64,000 nucleotides of DNA from Darksidea phi (GCA_030770425.1 JASJFT010000086.1:62001-126000), one strand, 5' to 3'. Shown: positions 23,021 through 35,225, counted from the stretch's first letter. Numbers and translations are program-made. Notes: generated by a model not told the origin, from the sequence alone.

Positions 23021-23799
23021 ATTTTATCCCTTAGGAGGCCTAGCTAAAGAGTTCTGAAGTACAGATTGGGCCTAGTGTTTGGGCATGCGAGGTACCTTGG
23101 GTAACGACTATAACCTCTTCGAGTTTAATAGTTTTTTTATTTGTAAGGTATTCGGGACGAAATACCTTTCTATATTACCTTTTTAAGTTATTCTATAAGT
23201 GTAATAACGTAATAGTTACTAATTATTTGATGAAGATTAATAGTAGAAGTCGATGTTAGTATCAATTGGCAAGGTAGAATTTAGAATTAATTATACATTA
23301 GGCTGAGCTGTGCGCCAGCTGATAGAATATGGTATAGACAAGTCTTCGCTACTAGTATAATCTGTGCTCTTCAATTAGAGTTGACGAGCCGCCTAAATTG
23401 ATCGGAATAATATTCGCCAGGAACTTGTCGTCGTTAATATGCCCCAAGACGGCAAAATTGTGATATTATGCTCTCGGAACATTTAACGCCAGGGTAGAGT
23501 GGAGATCTTGCGGAGATGACGCTAGAAATGCCTGGATATTTACACGGCACCCTTGCAGCCCCGCATGCAATCTCATTGGATTGATTGCTGACAAGGGAAT
23601 TAACGATCCAAAGATCCACCACACATCGGATTCAAATATGCTGGGAAGAGTACCTAGTGCAAATTGGAGTCGGAGAAATTGCTATACGGAGATTCGGTTA
23701 ATGACATACCCCTAGGCCTTATAAAGAGGTCGAGGACATTACGACCTCGTCTGCTACCAACGATGACCACAAATCCCTTGCTGTAGGGACATCGATACA
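23021..23799. other. Intergenic, AT-rich repeat copy and GH2 upstream region
   Basis: It contains the dispersed repeat at 23146-23200 inside an AT-rich tract (about 23100-23300) and then the promoter of the GH2 gene, with a TATA-like TTATAAAG at 23718-23725. Confidence 0.45.
23146..23200. repeat. Dispersed repeat, AT-shifted copy
   Basis: GGTATTCGGGACGAAATACC and the following 35 bp align with 46609-46663. Most differences are C to T or G to A in this copy, the pattern expected from RIP. Confidence 0.55.
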
Positions 23800-26379
23800 A
23801 TGCTTGCTCTTTCATTCTTCCTGTTGTTAGCGGTGGCAGTATGGACCGAGATAACTGCTGCAGCTACGCCGGGCCGCAACCAGACCAGCCTCAATTCTGG
23901 ATGGAAGTTCTCACGATTCACGTCTAATCCGGATTCGCTATCCTATAACACTCTCAGGACTTGGATGCTACCACAAGCCAATGATTTTATTGTCAAAGGC
24001 ACTAAACACCAGCCACCCTCGGGTACGCCTCCCGGAAACAACGTTCAGTATGTACAGGCATCTTTCAACGACGCCAGCTGGCAAAATGTCGACTTGCCTC
24101 ATGACTGGGCAATCGCGGGCCCCTTCAATGCGCCGGGCATAAGTGGTGGCATGGGTCGCTTGCCCACGAATGGCGTGGGCTGGTACCGGCGGAACTTGGT
24201 TGCCACCGCGGACGACGTAGACGGGAGCAAGTCAGTCTTTCTGCAGTTTGACGGCGCCATGTCTTATGCGGCTGTTTGGCTGAATGGAAACTTAGTTGGT
24301 GGATGGCCATGGGGTTATGCCTCGTTTCGCTTGGACCTGACCAAGTACCTTAAGGCCGGAAACAACATTCTCGCTGTGCGACTCGATAATGCAGTGGAAA
24401 ACTCGCGTTGGTATCCTGGTGCTGGCATTTACAGAAATCTGTGGCTCGTCAAGGTTGACAAAACACATGTAGCACAGTGGGGAACGTACGTCACAACACC
24501 CTCCGTTTCCTCTACATCGGCGACGGTGAATATGGTGGTGCAGGTTGAGAATTTGGGTAATGCAAGTCGAACTGTCGACGTGAGCACGAACGTCTACGCT
24601 ATTGACCAGGGTACCGGAAATGCCTTGTCAGAAGTCGTGGCCTCGTTCAAGAAGGGTACCTTAAGCATCAACGCCGGCGCAAAGCAGTCAACCAACGCCT
24701 CTGTTACCATCTCCAACCCACGCCTTTGGGGCCCGCCTCCGGGCCAAACGCCTAATCTTTACTTGGCCGTTACAACGTTATCCTCCAACGGGGCCGTCAT
24801 CGACACGTATGAAACGCGCTTTGGCATCCGATCGATCACATATGACGCGAACAAAGGCATTCTGGTTAATGGCCAGCATGTGCGTGTGCAAGGCACATGC
24901 AACCACCACGACCAAGGCTCCATCGGTACTGCCTTCAACTTCAGAGCGACACAACGGCAATTACAGATCCTGCAGGAGATGGGCGTGAACGCTTTGAGGA
25001 CATCGCACAACCCGCCTGCACCAGAATTTCTTGATCTAGCTGATAGCATGGGCCTCATGGTCCTCGACGAGGCTTTTGACTGCTGGTCACAGGGCAAAAC
25101 AACCAACGACTACCATCTCCTTTGGTCTGACTGGCATGAGCCAGATATGCGGGCATTCCTGCGACGCGATCGTAATCATCCTTCGGTCATAGCTTGGAGC
25201 ATTGGGAACGAGATTCCGGAACAAGGAAGCAGTCAAGGTGGCCAGGAAGGCCAGGAGCTGCAAGACATTGTCAAATCGGAAGATCCTACACGCAAGTCTA
25301 CCACGGCCATGAATTCAGCATCAGAGAACTCGGCTCTGGCAAACGTAATTGAAATCGAGGGATTGAACTACCAGGGTGAATATGGAGCCTATGGTAGCTT
25401 CCACAGCAAGTTTCCCAACAAGATGATCTGGGGCAGTGAGACGGCGTCATGCATTAGCACCCGCGGCACCTATCTCTTCCCCGTTACCAACAAAGACAAT
25501 GCCAAGTTTGACGTTGAAGGTGGTCAGGATCGCAATCGTATGTGGCTCAGCGCATATGAGCTCTTGAACCCTGGTTGGGGCGGAAGCGCCGATTCCATCT
25601 TTAAAGGGCAAGACAGGTTCCCATTTGTAGGCGGCGAGTTTGTATGGACGGGTTTCGACTACATAGGCGAGCCAACGCCGTATGGAGGCAATGGAGGGGC
25701 ACGCAGTTCTTACTTTGGAATTGTCGATCTGGCTGGGTTCAAGAAGGATCGTTTCTACATATATCAGGCTCGTTGGCGACCTGACTTTCCCATGGCCCAC
25801 ATCCTCCCTCATTGGACATGGCCAGACCGCGTCGGACAAGTCACGCCTGTTCATGTCTTCAGTTCCGCCGATGAAGTCGAGCTCTTTGTCAATGGCGCAT
25901 CTGCCGGCCGCAAGAAACGACCGGATCAGTCTACCTATCGCTTCCGCTGGGACAGTGTCAAATATAACCCCGGCGAACTGAAAGCTGTGGCCTACAAGAA
26001 CGGCAAAGAATGGGCCCAGGATACTCGCAAGACTGCCGGCAACGCCGCAAAGCTTAGTGTTACGGTAGATCGCAAGTCGATCGCCGCTGATGGTGCCGAC
26101 CTGGCATATGTCAGTGTGGCGGTTGTGGACGCGAGCGGGACGGTTGTGCCTCGTGCAAACAACACTATCGCATTCAGTGTCGCCGGACCAGGAAAGCTGG
26201 TTTCGACGGATAATGGGGATCCAACAGATATGACGGCTTTCCCAAGCGCGAGCCGTAAAGCATTCTCCGGCCTCGCACTGGCAATTGTAAAGGCGAATGC
26301 TGGAGGAAAAGGGCAGATAACTGTTACCGCCAAAGCGGATGGGCTTACTGAAGGACAAGTGACTATTACGGCGGGCTAG
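23800..26379 (+). CDS. Secreted glycoside hydrolase family 2 (beta-galactosidase-like)
   Basis: An 859-aa single-exon protein with a signal peptide (MLALSFFLLLAVAVWTEITA, cleavage probably near A21). The domain order fits GH2: sugar-binding jelly roll (about 30-220, with NGVGWYRRNL and NSRWYPGAGIYRNLWL), immunoglobulin-like domain (about 225-345), and TIM barrel (about 345-650, with NHHDQGSIG and ALRTSHNPP). A DUF4982-like region and a C-terminal Ig-like domain (about 745-859) follow. The general acid/base is predicted at E471 in WSIGNEIPEQ and the nucleophile at E547 in IWGSETAS; both are present. It should hydrolyse a beta-galactoside or related plant polysaccharide side chain outside the cell; the exact substrate is not readable. 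It is intact although both neighbours are dead. The lack of introns could reflect old transfer from bacteria, which is inference only. Confidence 0.9.
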   Translation: MLALSFFLLLAVAVWTEITAAATPGRNQTSLNSGWKFSRFTSNPDSLSYNTLRTWMLPQANDFIVKGTKHQPPSGTPPGNNVQYVQASFNDASWQNVDLPHDWAIAGPFNAPGISGGMGRLPTNGVGWYRRNLVATADDVDGSKSVFLQFDGAMSYAAVWLNGNLVGGWPWGYASFRLDLTKYLKAGNNILAVRLDNAVENSRWYPGAGIYRNLWLVKVDKTHVAQWGTYVTTPSVSSTSATVNMVVQVENLGNASRTVDVSTNVYAIDQGTGNALSEVVASFKKGTLSINAGAKQSTNASVTISNPRLWGPPPGQTPNLYLAVTTLSSNGAVIDTYETRFGIRSITYDANKGILVNGQHVRVQGTCNHHDQGSIGTAFNFRATQRQLQILQEMGVNALRTSHNPPAPEFLDLADSMGLMVLDEAFDCWSQGKTTNDYHLLWSDWHEPDMRAFLRRDRNHPSVIAWSIGNEIPEQGSSQGGQEGQELQDIVKSEDPTRKSTTAMNSASENSALANVIEIEGLNYQGEYGAYGSFHSKFPNKMIWGSETASCISTRGTYLFPVTNKDNAKFDVEGGQDRNRMWLSAYELLNPGWGGSADSIFKGQDRFPFVGGEFVWTGFDYIGEPTPYGGNGGARSSYFGIVDLAGFKKDRFYIYQARWRPDFPMAHILPHWTWPDRVGQVTPVHVFSSADEVELFVNGASAGRKKRPDQSTYRFRWDSVKYNPGELKAVAYKNGKEWAQDTRKTAGNAAKLSVTVDRKSIAADGADLAYVSVAVVDASGTVVPRANNTIAFSVAGPGKLVSTDNGDPTDMTAFPSASRKAFSGLALAIVKANAGGKGQITVTAKADGLTEGQVTITAG

Positions 26380-26639
26380 GTCGGCTATTAGTGTGATTCT
26401 CGTACATCTAAACTACGGTTGTATCGAGAAAATAATCGTGCTAGACATAGACTTCTCTCACCTCTCCCAAATTGTTCCACTTTGCCTTCCACTCACCGCA
26501 ATATCCACAATATCAAAGAAGCTCTTCTTATACCTCCCGGAGAGCTCGGAGAGGGCGGCACATGCTGCGTGTTGGACTTCTGTTGAATTAGCCATAACTG
26601 TCCTGGCCTGGACGTCGTTCACCACCTGGCCGCGTTGAC

Positions 26640-27290
26640 TAAGAGGATGCTTCTGAGGCATTTCGACCCGCACGGCTTCAAGGTGCTTCTGCCCTCGGTG
26701 AGTTTCGGAGGATATCATTGCCGGATACCTAAAGTGGCATACGTTGTGGGTATCACTCTTGGCGCCAACTGCTTCGGTGCCATGGAGATATGCCAAAGTT
26801 CGAGCTCCGGTCCTTGTTCCCCTCGGTGTGTCCTTCATTGGTTGGACTGAACGCGCGGCGATCACTATCGTGGCGCTTGGGGCGAAGGATCAGTTCGTGC
26901 TGGGTACCTCGGCCGAAATTGCGGGCTCGATCCGCTCCTCATCTCGTCCATGACATCGACCGTGTAAGTGCTACTATGTTTGAGTACGCCATGTGAGCAT
27001 CTCTGGTTATTTTCTGAAGATATTCCGGCATTCTATCGAAATCGCCTAGCTACCACCATCGCCGCGGAAGTGCCTCAAGCAATCATTGGAGCTGGACTTG
27101 CAGCAAAAGTCAGTCGCATCATTCGTATCGGCCTTACCGACCGGAGCCACAGCGTCTGAGGCCGTCCCGGGCATTACAACTGCGATCCTCGCTATCGGGA
27201 CAAGCGCCTATTAACACGCAAACGCGGACGCTTACCGACAGCCTTCTTTTCCAATATCGCGTTCTCGGATGTTGCTATTATTTGTAGCTA
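26640..27290 (+). pseudogene. 3' relic of a TRI12-type MFS transporter
   Basis: Fragments in several frames match the C-terminal half of fungal TRI12-like major facilitator pumps: VPLGVSFIGWTERAAITIVA followed by LGTSAEIAGSIRSS (about 26820-26935), then NRLATTIAAEVPQAIIGAGL (about 27035-27095), then VPGITTAILAIGTSAY (about 27165-27212) and a last piece to about 27290. Family members have these blocks in this order with membrane helices between. The frame changes and the missing N-terminal half show a dead remnant. It lies directly downstream of the GH2 gene. Confidence 0.65.
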
Positions 27291-29056
27291 CTGTTGCCCA
27301 ACGTCGCCACCCTGCATCAGAGCCGAGACGAGGGGCATACTGCTGGCGAGGAGAGAGAATAGCTCTAATAGATAGCCTAAAGTTTGAGGATGCAGGCGAC
27401 CTTTTCAGACCTTCCCGGGCAAGCTGTCTGGCCCATGAACCCTAACCCTAACCCTAAGCGCTCCGTGTGAACTTTGCACCCTCCTCACGCCAGATTAATC
27501 ACATTCGAGATCTGCACGGTGCCTTCACCTTTGCTTCATTCGGTGCGATTACACGTAGCGGTTCGCTCTCACCTGAGTATAGGTCCCTGAAGTCTATCGG
27601 GAATTCGAGCGCTCCAGAACCAGTGGTGCACCATTCATTAGTTATGACACTTCATCTATTACCGCACGTCTACCAGCCGCCTAGGCCTTCATGTAGCACG
27701 GCACGCACTTTGAAGGATAGGGTTCAGGAACGTTGCACAGCAGCAAAACAGAGCGCTCATTGAAGTCCACATTCTGCTCATGAGAAGCTACCTTTCTCAT
27801 CACTAAAGCAGCAGCGTCGTTAAAACCCTCCCAATAAGGCGCAAGTGGGACGTTGTCCAGATCTTCCAGAATGCACTCAACACTCTCTCGACTACCGTAT
27901 CCGAACTCCAAGCGCGTTCCTCATCGCTAGTTATATGTCAAGCTCGAGCTCGTTGGGAATTGCCCAACAATGCGCAGTTCAGCTATACATAGAGCATATC
28001 AGTTTCTCACAGCATAGAGTTCATGTCTGAGTATTGCCGCCTCTTCTGTTTGCTCCCGAGCGAATCCATGATGAGCTATTTTCTCACCGACTTTCTCCAA
28101 ATCTCGCCGAAATCGGCTATAAAAGTGGAATGTAAGCTTGGTCCAGGGCGTTCAGATTATCCTTAGTATACGCCGCAAATCACCGTATCCGCCTTGTAGC
28201 CATACCCATGAGGGGTTTGATAGCAACGTGATCTACCACCGCGGCCTCACCGTACGGCGTGACTTGTCGATCTGGAACCCGAGATGTCCACTATTTAGTG
28301 AGACTATTGTACTTTATTGTACTTTCAACGTACAATAGCGACATCTTCATGGTTACGATTCTGCCTAATTCAGGACCCATTGTTCTCCTCAATACCGCAC
28401 AATAGAACCAACGCTCACCTACAATACATTACCACAATACGAGCCACGCCACAATGCACCACACCCAACTGAAACACCTGCCATCTGCTTTTTTGAAACA
28501 CCGTCTCCTCTATCTAGAATACACTTCAATACATAATCCATGTCCCCCTGTCCACAGACTCCGACGTCTTCACCACGCTATTGTCCTCCGTCAAGATCAT
28601 AGAATAGATCTATGATCACTTTCGAATACACATGCCGCGCAACGTATCCAGCATGCCTCAAAGACCCAATCCTAGGTCACCGCGTCTTCAACCGGTCCCA
28701 TATCCTACCTTGAAGCACAAAAGAGGGGCAAAGTCGTGCTCACTATCAGCCTTCAACCCGCCCCTGGATCCAACTTGAAACTTGCAAGGAGACAAGTCGA
28801 GCTCACCGTCGCTGTCACTTACTGGCGGCAATCCTGCCTCACCTAGAGTCGTCAGAATCTCACAGTATTTATTCTCCGCCCGCTCCACCTTTACCTTTTT
28901 CTTTTCGAGCAGCTAACTTACTAGTTCTTTGACGCAGAGAACTAGACGCTAATTCTGCCAGCTAGACCCAAGTCTGGACCCATCGCTCCAGAGCTGCCAC
29001 CCCACTCCAACGCTCAACTCCGACCTACCCTTCGTATCTCAACTTCAAACTCCGCA
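27291..29056. other. Gene-poor stretch
   Basis: It contains three telomere-type hexamers at 27440-27457. Minus-strand frames at 27681-27911 (76 codons) and 28688-28888 (66 codons) look mildly protein-like but are not recognised. Nothing else is supported. Confidence 0.4.
27440..27457. repeat. Interstitial telomere-type repeat (CCCTAA)x3
   Basis: Three perfect CCCTAA units preceded by AA. TTAGGG is the telomere repeat of most filamentous ascomycetes. Flanking DNA is anonymous on both sides. Confidence 0.75.
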
Positions 29057-30573
29057 ATGGCGTAAGTGCTATTCTTTCTGGGCATCCTCGAATGGCGATT
29101 AACACTCTTCCAGCGATAAACTCCCCACGCAGATGGGGCAGGGGTCTCGTAACCCGCCGCCTGCTCCCATCCGCAACCCTGGCCATGCCAACCGCTTGTC
29201 GCTCATGCCCCCGGTGCCGCCCACACCCGCCAACCCCAATACCGGCTCCGGCCCCGGCTCTCGCCCTGGCTCTCGCTCAGGCTCCGGCTTTGGCATGAGC
29301 TTGTTCAACCAGATGACGCCGACAAGGAGGGCGTTTTCTGTCAACACGCGCCGGCTTGGTTTTGATGGTAGGTTGCCGCCTGTGACTAATGTCATCAACT
29401 CCAGGGTCACCAAGTCCGTTGCACCCGAGAAGAAGAAGAGGGTGAGAAGTCTCGGCAGAATGGGTGATTTGTCCATCGCAATGAACGATCGTGGTGCAAC
29501 TCAACCCCCGAAAGGGTCTTTCTTCCGTTTCTTGGATCTGCCGCCGGGTGAGTTCTGCCTAACTTGAATGTCGGTGGTTGCACCGTTGCTAACTAAGAGC
29601 AGAGATTCGCAACATGATCTACGCCTGGGCCGTCACCGGCACAAAGCAAGCTCTCCTCGTCCATTGCCCCCGCATGGCCTCACTTCGCCCGCGCACCCGC
29701 CAAGATCGGTGCCGTCCTCTTCCGGACTACGACCCCGAGGCCGTCAAGCCAAAGGGTAAAAAGGCACTTATCGAGCGCGAGTCCCACCGTCCCTTCTTCG
29801 GACTGACTCAGGTCTCCCGCCAAGTGCGCTCGGAGTTCTATTCCATCTACCTGAAAATGCAAGAGATCGGTCTAGACCTCACCGACGTCGTTAAGTACCT
29901 GATGACGATCTATAACTGGTCAAGCCTCACAGCCGAGCAGAATCGCTTGACGAGGGACTTGCCATTCAAGGGTAACCTCACCATCGCAGTGGCTTGCCAA
30001 ATTCTCCCGTGCGAAAAGGATGGCATCGAGATCATCTTCATGCTCCACATCTGGGCCAACTCCATCAAGATGGAGGCTGGATTCGGACGGTATTCATGCG
30101 TCAACTACCAGCCGCTCTTTGACGGCGAGGCCAAAGACCTGTAAGCAACCTTCCTCCTCCATGCTCTGCAAGATACTGATTCTGATCCAAGGTACCGTCT
30201 CTTCGGCCGCAGCGTCCTCCGCGACCGCTCCTGCTCCCGCATGAACATCATCTGGCGCGGCTACCTCCGAAGCGGGCACCTCGCCTCCGTCACCATCCAC
30301 CGCGCACCCCCTCCTATCATGGTCCGGCCACTTCTACCCTCGGCTTTCGCAGCTCCGCCAGGCTCGGCCCCATACGTCCCCAACGGCGAAGTCCCCATTG
30401 CACAGCAGCCGTACTTCCACATTCTGTTCAAGCCGCAGTATGCTGAGCCGTGGATGCGCACCCAGGACAGCTTCATTCCAGCTGGTTGGCTCGAGCAGCG
30501 CGGGTTCGGCAACATGGAACACTTCAAGGTCAAGGTTGGTGTTTACCAACCAGGCCACTGGCGCAGGCAGTAG
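29057..30573 (+). CDS. F-box-like (LPPEIRNMIY) fungal protein
   Basis: Four exons: 29057-29061, 29114-29547, 29603-30140 and 30192-30573. The three introns of 51-55 nt begin GTAAGT, GTGAGT and GTAAGC. All junctions keep frame and give 452 aa. The first coding exon is only five bases (ATGGC), inferred because the next exon has an upstream in-frame start that continues cleanly. The N-terminal 70 residues are Pro/Gly/Ser-rich. FFRFLDLPPEIRNMIYAWAV (about 138-157) is the F-box-like helix of this large fungal class. The rest is a mixed alpha/beta region with Cys near 227. The function is unknown; it may act as an adaptor in protein turnover. Confidence 0.75.
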
Positions 30574-31762
30574 GTTTGTGGTGTGGTGTGGCATGGATTG
30601 GAGGTCGCAGTTGCCGTTGATGCGGAACGGTGACAGTACGACTATGGCGACTTTCCTCGATTACGACGCGATCTCGACGCTTTTCCCGACGGTGCTGTTG
30701 ATGCTGCGACAGATGCAATTAACATGCTACGTAGCGCGAGTGTTGGCTCGATCGCGTCGACGTCGGCAGCCGTTTTCCTTTGGCGACACCGACACTGTCG
30801 TATTGTATTTTTTCGACGATCTTTCTTACTGGTATCTTTTTATTTCTTCTTTTGAATAGCGGACGGAGCGAAATTTTCCCCATAGACGATCTAACGGTCT
30901 GGACGCATGCCATCTTAATACGAGAGTGGTTGGGTATTGCTCAAGCTGGCGGTTCCACTCTGGTGTGGGCTGGATATTATTTTCCGATGCGGATCGTGTA
31001 GTACAGCATGATCCGACCATCTTCTTGGATAGCTAGAGAAACGTGAAGAACTTATTACGATACGCTGTGCATTGTGCTGTGATGGGATGCAGAGCCATCG
31101 ACGATGCGCTGATGTTGAGTCGGCCTTTGGGTTCAACTGTTGGGAGAAAGCACTCGAAGAAGCGGAGTAAAGTTTGGCGCTAAGCTACCACGAAAAGGGA
31201 GCGAAATCACGTGAGCTTACGTCATGATCACTCTATCCCCCAATTCAGTCTCAGTCTTCCATCTCGAACTTCTCCGGCATCGGTTGCACTCCCCCCGGCC
31301 CCATCTTCTCGATAAAATGCACACAATGTGCCTGAGGATCCAGCACTCGTGGCGCACTCGTGGCGCACTCGTTTTGGAGGCGTACCTCTGGATGCAGGAG
31401 CTGATGAAACAGGCACCGTGCGACATGCGCCGCCTCCCTTTTGCTCGATTGGCGTCAAGTGCCGCGTGCAACGGGGGCATAACACCATAACAATACGCTC
31501 CGGTTCATCTTCTCCACTCGCTATGTCTTTTGGGCTACTATTCCGAGGCAGTAGGTTTTGAGTTGCGACCCTGGTATCAGTCGTCTACAAGTGAGGTCAT
31601 CGACTGGGGTGCTGACCAGTTGACAGCGTGCCACCCCAGCGAGCTATTTCAGGCCGTCTATACTCCACCCGGTCGACAGCGAGCTGCCCACTTCATTTCT
31701 TGCTAAAATCTGCAACAATTTGTCCTTTTTGTGTCGTTCGTTTTTAGACTCCACGTTTGACC
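30574..31762. other. Intergenic, no gene supported
   Basis: Several frames of 60-150 codons occur on both strands without recognised content. A short direct repeat (CACTCGTGGCG twice) lies near 31345-31367. Confidence 0.35.
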
Positions 31763-32993
31763 ATGTCGCGTCCGATGAGCATGCCAGACTTCTCGGCCCT
31801 GCTAGACGCGTCCACCCCGCTCCACAACAGAAGGGAGCTGCCGCGGAAGAAGCCTAGTATTTCGCTGGCGACCGGCTTGATCATGGCGACGACAGAGAGC
31901 CCAAAAGGCTTGCCGAACACGCCACAGCAGCCGCAGGGGAAGATTGGAGCAGACTGGAGCGACAATCTGTTCTATGCGTATGCGCAGAAGGTATACGGGC
32001 CTGTACCCCGCCCTTCTCTTCATCTTCCTACATTGTGGGCTCGCATATTTATGGCCTTAAGCTAACGACCAATCCCAGAGCGAGTACTCGCAATCGCCGC
32101 CCTATATCCTGACCTTCGCCTCCGCCTCCATCTGCGAACGATGGTGGTCCCTCGTCCAGCGCGAATACCCCGAGTCCACACGCGTCGGCCCCCAGCTCTT
32201 CATCCTGAGGAGCGACGACATGCAAGAACAGATACAGGACAACCCCGCATTCCTTGATCTGCGGAATAAGTGGTTCTACACAGAGTCAACGGGCGTCATC
32301 CCCATACAGGACTACAAGGGGCACCCGGTCATAACTCCGCTTGCGCCTGAGGCAGAGGAGGAGGGGAAAAAAGAGGAGCCCTTCGATATGGCAGCTCTGA
32401 CTATTGCATTGGACAAGATGAACTCCATGATCAACGAGAACAGCGCCCAGATCCGCGCCCTGTCCGTCGCACAGTCCGAAGGCCTCCAGCGCATGCAAGA
32501 GATCAACGAGTCGAACGCCGGGCAGATTAAGGCCCTCGCTGACAGCCAGGCCAAGCTCCAAACCATCGTCGACCAGAATGCTTCACATTATATCGCTCTC
32601 TCCAACTCCTCGTTCAATAATCAAGAGCAGGTCAAAGCCGTACTACAGTCGAACGCCGAGCAGATCAAGGACCTCACAGCTGGCCAGGTGCAACTCTCAA
32701 GGACATGTGAGGGCATGATTCGGTCAATCGAGAGCTTGGGGCATACTGTTGACAGGGTCAACGATACTATGAGCAATATGAGCACTGCCATATCCGACAC
32801 AGCAAGTAATGGGTCCGTGGCAGTTTCTTCTGGGGGAATCGGGAACCAAATATTACCCCCACCGCGTAAGCTAAATCGCAAGATCAAGGGCGTCTGGTAC
32901 GAATATGACTCGTCGCCGGCAAGCTCGGCGAGGAAAAGTGTGGCCATGTTGGATACACCGCCGAAGAGTCCGCCGAGCAATCGCCACGTGTGA
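31763..32993 (+). CDS. Coiled-coil repeat protein, hypothetical
   Basis: Two exons, 31763-31990 and 32079-32993, joined in phase 0 across an 88-nt intron (GTATAC...CCAG, with GCTAAC as branch point). The product is 380 aa. Exon 1 is a Ser/Pro-rich head. Exon 2 opens with a globular part containing aromatic pairs (CERWWSLVQREYPES). It then carries a long helical region (about 190-295) with repeats of the form NxxQIxALxxxQxxLQ, which should form a coiled coil. The C-terminal 80 residues are Ser/Pro-rich with a basic KLNRKIKGVWYEYD patch. There is no membrane segment. The family is not recognised; the repeats suggest a scaffold or tether. Confidence 0.65.
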
Positions 32994-34035
32994 GAAAATG
33001 CAATGGCTTTATGTGCTCATATGATCGCATGCGTTGTGTACGCGCGTTGGACGGAAGAATTTACTGTTAGGGCAGAACTTTTTTGAGGCGGTCCTGTCCG
33101 ACACGCCTGCATGGTTTTAGGAGGCGTTCGGAGCATGGGGATGCATCCTCATTTGGGTGTTCATAAGGTTACACGGCGTCGTATGAAGAAATATACTAAT
33201 GTTATCTCGATTGGATGACTTGTCCTGATCCTCAGCGCGCGAGTGCCTTGATTACGATTCCTCTGAGTAATATCCAGATGTCCATTCGTGATGCACGTGT
33301 TACTCGCACCTGCTTCATCGCGGCTTTCTCTAAGCCTTCTTCTAGTACCGCCTTGATGCTAGCCGGTACGAGGTTTATCATGTGCCCTTGTTATGACTAG
33401 AGTCTTCCAATAACTGAAAGTCTCAGTGGATTTCAAGACGAGTTGCAGCGGATCGCGCTAAATTACCCGAATCAGGTCATCGTGCACTATTCATTTTGTA
33501 GGTGTATTTAGCGACTACGAACTGGCAGCTATACATTGCTTATCTATGCTAAGCTACTGTTACGAAGCTCTAGCCAATAAAAAAATAAAAATAAAAATAA
33601 ACAAAAAAAAGAGAAGGGCGGGGAATTAAGCCCTTTGTGATCGGCGGCAAGGTATCGGTGTTGGGGCGGTGCACCGGGTCCGCAGCGATCAGGGTAAGAT
33701 AGAGGATGAGCGGGACAAGGACGAGAGGGAGGGAGTAGTAGGAGGATCATGGTTGGGCTTGGTGATGCGTGTGTGGAAGGTGTGTATTGGTGGGATCGTG
33801 GGAGATAAAGGGCGAGTGGACGCTGGACATGGTAATTTTTCGCAAGGGAATATGTTCGAGTAGAGTGAACATAACCGTGGTTCAATGCATCGCAACCGCT
33901 TTCCTGAGATATCAGAATGGGGCATAGGTAGATTGCGTATCTTGACTACGTTCAGAGCGTAAAATTCCTTAGAGCTTGTCCTTTCGAAAGAGGAATGCAT
34001 ATGCTCTCCGCAAACATTTGTCTTTTTCGCCAGAC
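32994..34035. other. Intergenic, no gene supported
   Basis: An A-rich run lies at about 33578-33611. Short frames such as 33544-33885 (minus) are low-complexity. The region probably holds the 3' UTRs of the convergent neighbours. Confidence 0.35.
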
Positions 34036-35225
34036 TCATGTCGTGACTGAGTTTGCGAGTTCGATAGCCGCCTTGACGACCTCATCAAGCGTTTTCTTCG
34101 GCAGTCCCAACTTCTCATTCCATATCTCATGCTCTTTCTCAAAGTCGTATCCTACATCGACATCGCTAACGAAGCTCAGTGCGATAAGCGGATACGTTGC
34201 GTTGAAGTCTCCTGCATCAAACTTTGCCCGCATCTCCTTGATAACTGGTGCCGATTCCTTCTCTTCAACCGTGAACTTCTCACCAAGCTGCTTCTCTAAG
34301 CTTGCTAGGATTTCTCGCGGGCTGGCTACAAAGTCCGAAAGGAAAACTTGTTTATTTGCCGTCAGCTCAGGGTTCAAGAGGGCCCTTACGACCCCGAGGC
34401 CGGTGCTTGTAGACGTCGTGGTTGTGAAGCGGGAATGACCGGAGTCCCAGATCGTGGCTTTGCGGTTCTTCACGTCAATGTCGAGGAAGTTGCCGGATTT
34501 GGCGGGATTGAGCGCCCAGTCGAGCCTATATAGAGAGATACATTGTCAGTACAGCTCAAATAGAGAAGCATCCCCTCTAACGCCAGGGGCGCGATGTGCT
34601 ATCAGATTTTCCGTACCATGAGCCGCAGGAGATAGACGTCCACGTGAGAGTAGACTCTTTCGACCTCTTGATGAGGTACTCCAACATCTTGCCCTTTAGG
34701 TCATACACTGGGACCAAGCTCCTCGCACGGGGATCAAGATTGTTGGTGCCATATTCTCTAGATAGAACATGCAGAAGTCAGTATCGCTCATCAAGAGAGG
34801 TATCAGTGCCTTTGGGTTAAACACGAAGCCGCACTCTCTTGTAGAATGCAACGCGGGCGGATTTCCAGGTGTCTCGAGAGGGCAAACTGTAGTGCAAAAT
34901 TTACGCACGAAGGTATTAGGCGTTTGACGCCGGCCGCCACTGCGGCATCGATGATGCGGTGAGCGATATTATCCTTCGTAGCCGGCGCCGTATTCAGAGC
35001 CACGACAACCGCGTCCTGACCACTGAAAGCTTCCTGAAGTTCTTTTACAGTGAATGCATCGGAGACTTCCTTGACGGGAATGCCGGAGGGAAACGTGGCC
35101 GACGAGCTGGCGCGTGTGAGGATGGTGACGTGAAACGATGGTTCCGCGAGAAGCGCAGAAAGAATCGGAGTTCCCACCGAGCCGTTGGCTCCGGCTATGA
35201 TAATGTTCTTCAGAGTTGCAGACAT
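34036..35225 (-). CDS. NmrA-like NAD(P)-binding protein (isoflavone reductase-like)
   Basis: Three exons on the minus strand: 34909-35225, 34617-34757 and 34036-34525. The introns are 151 nt (GTGCGT...CTAG, branch ATACTGAC) and 91 nt (GTACGG...ATAG, branch GTACTGAC). The total is 315 aa, in frame. The N-terminal Rossmann motif NIIIAGANGSVGTPI (about 7-21) follows the GxNGxxG pattern of NmrA-like atypical short-chain dehydrogenases. The second exon restores the family block EYGTNNLDPRA and YDLKGKMLEYL, and exon 3 starts in the conserved LDWAL. It may reduce an aromatic or phenolic substrate with NADPH, or act as a redox-sensing regulator; the sequence does not decide. Length is typical. Confidence 0.8.

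Noticed and set aside
25447..26358. A 303-codon open frame on the minus strand inside the GH2 gene
   Set aside because: It is antisense to a clearly conserved enzyme, has no recognised domain, and is explained by codon bias of the real gene.
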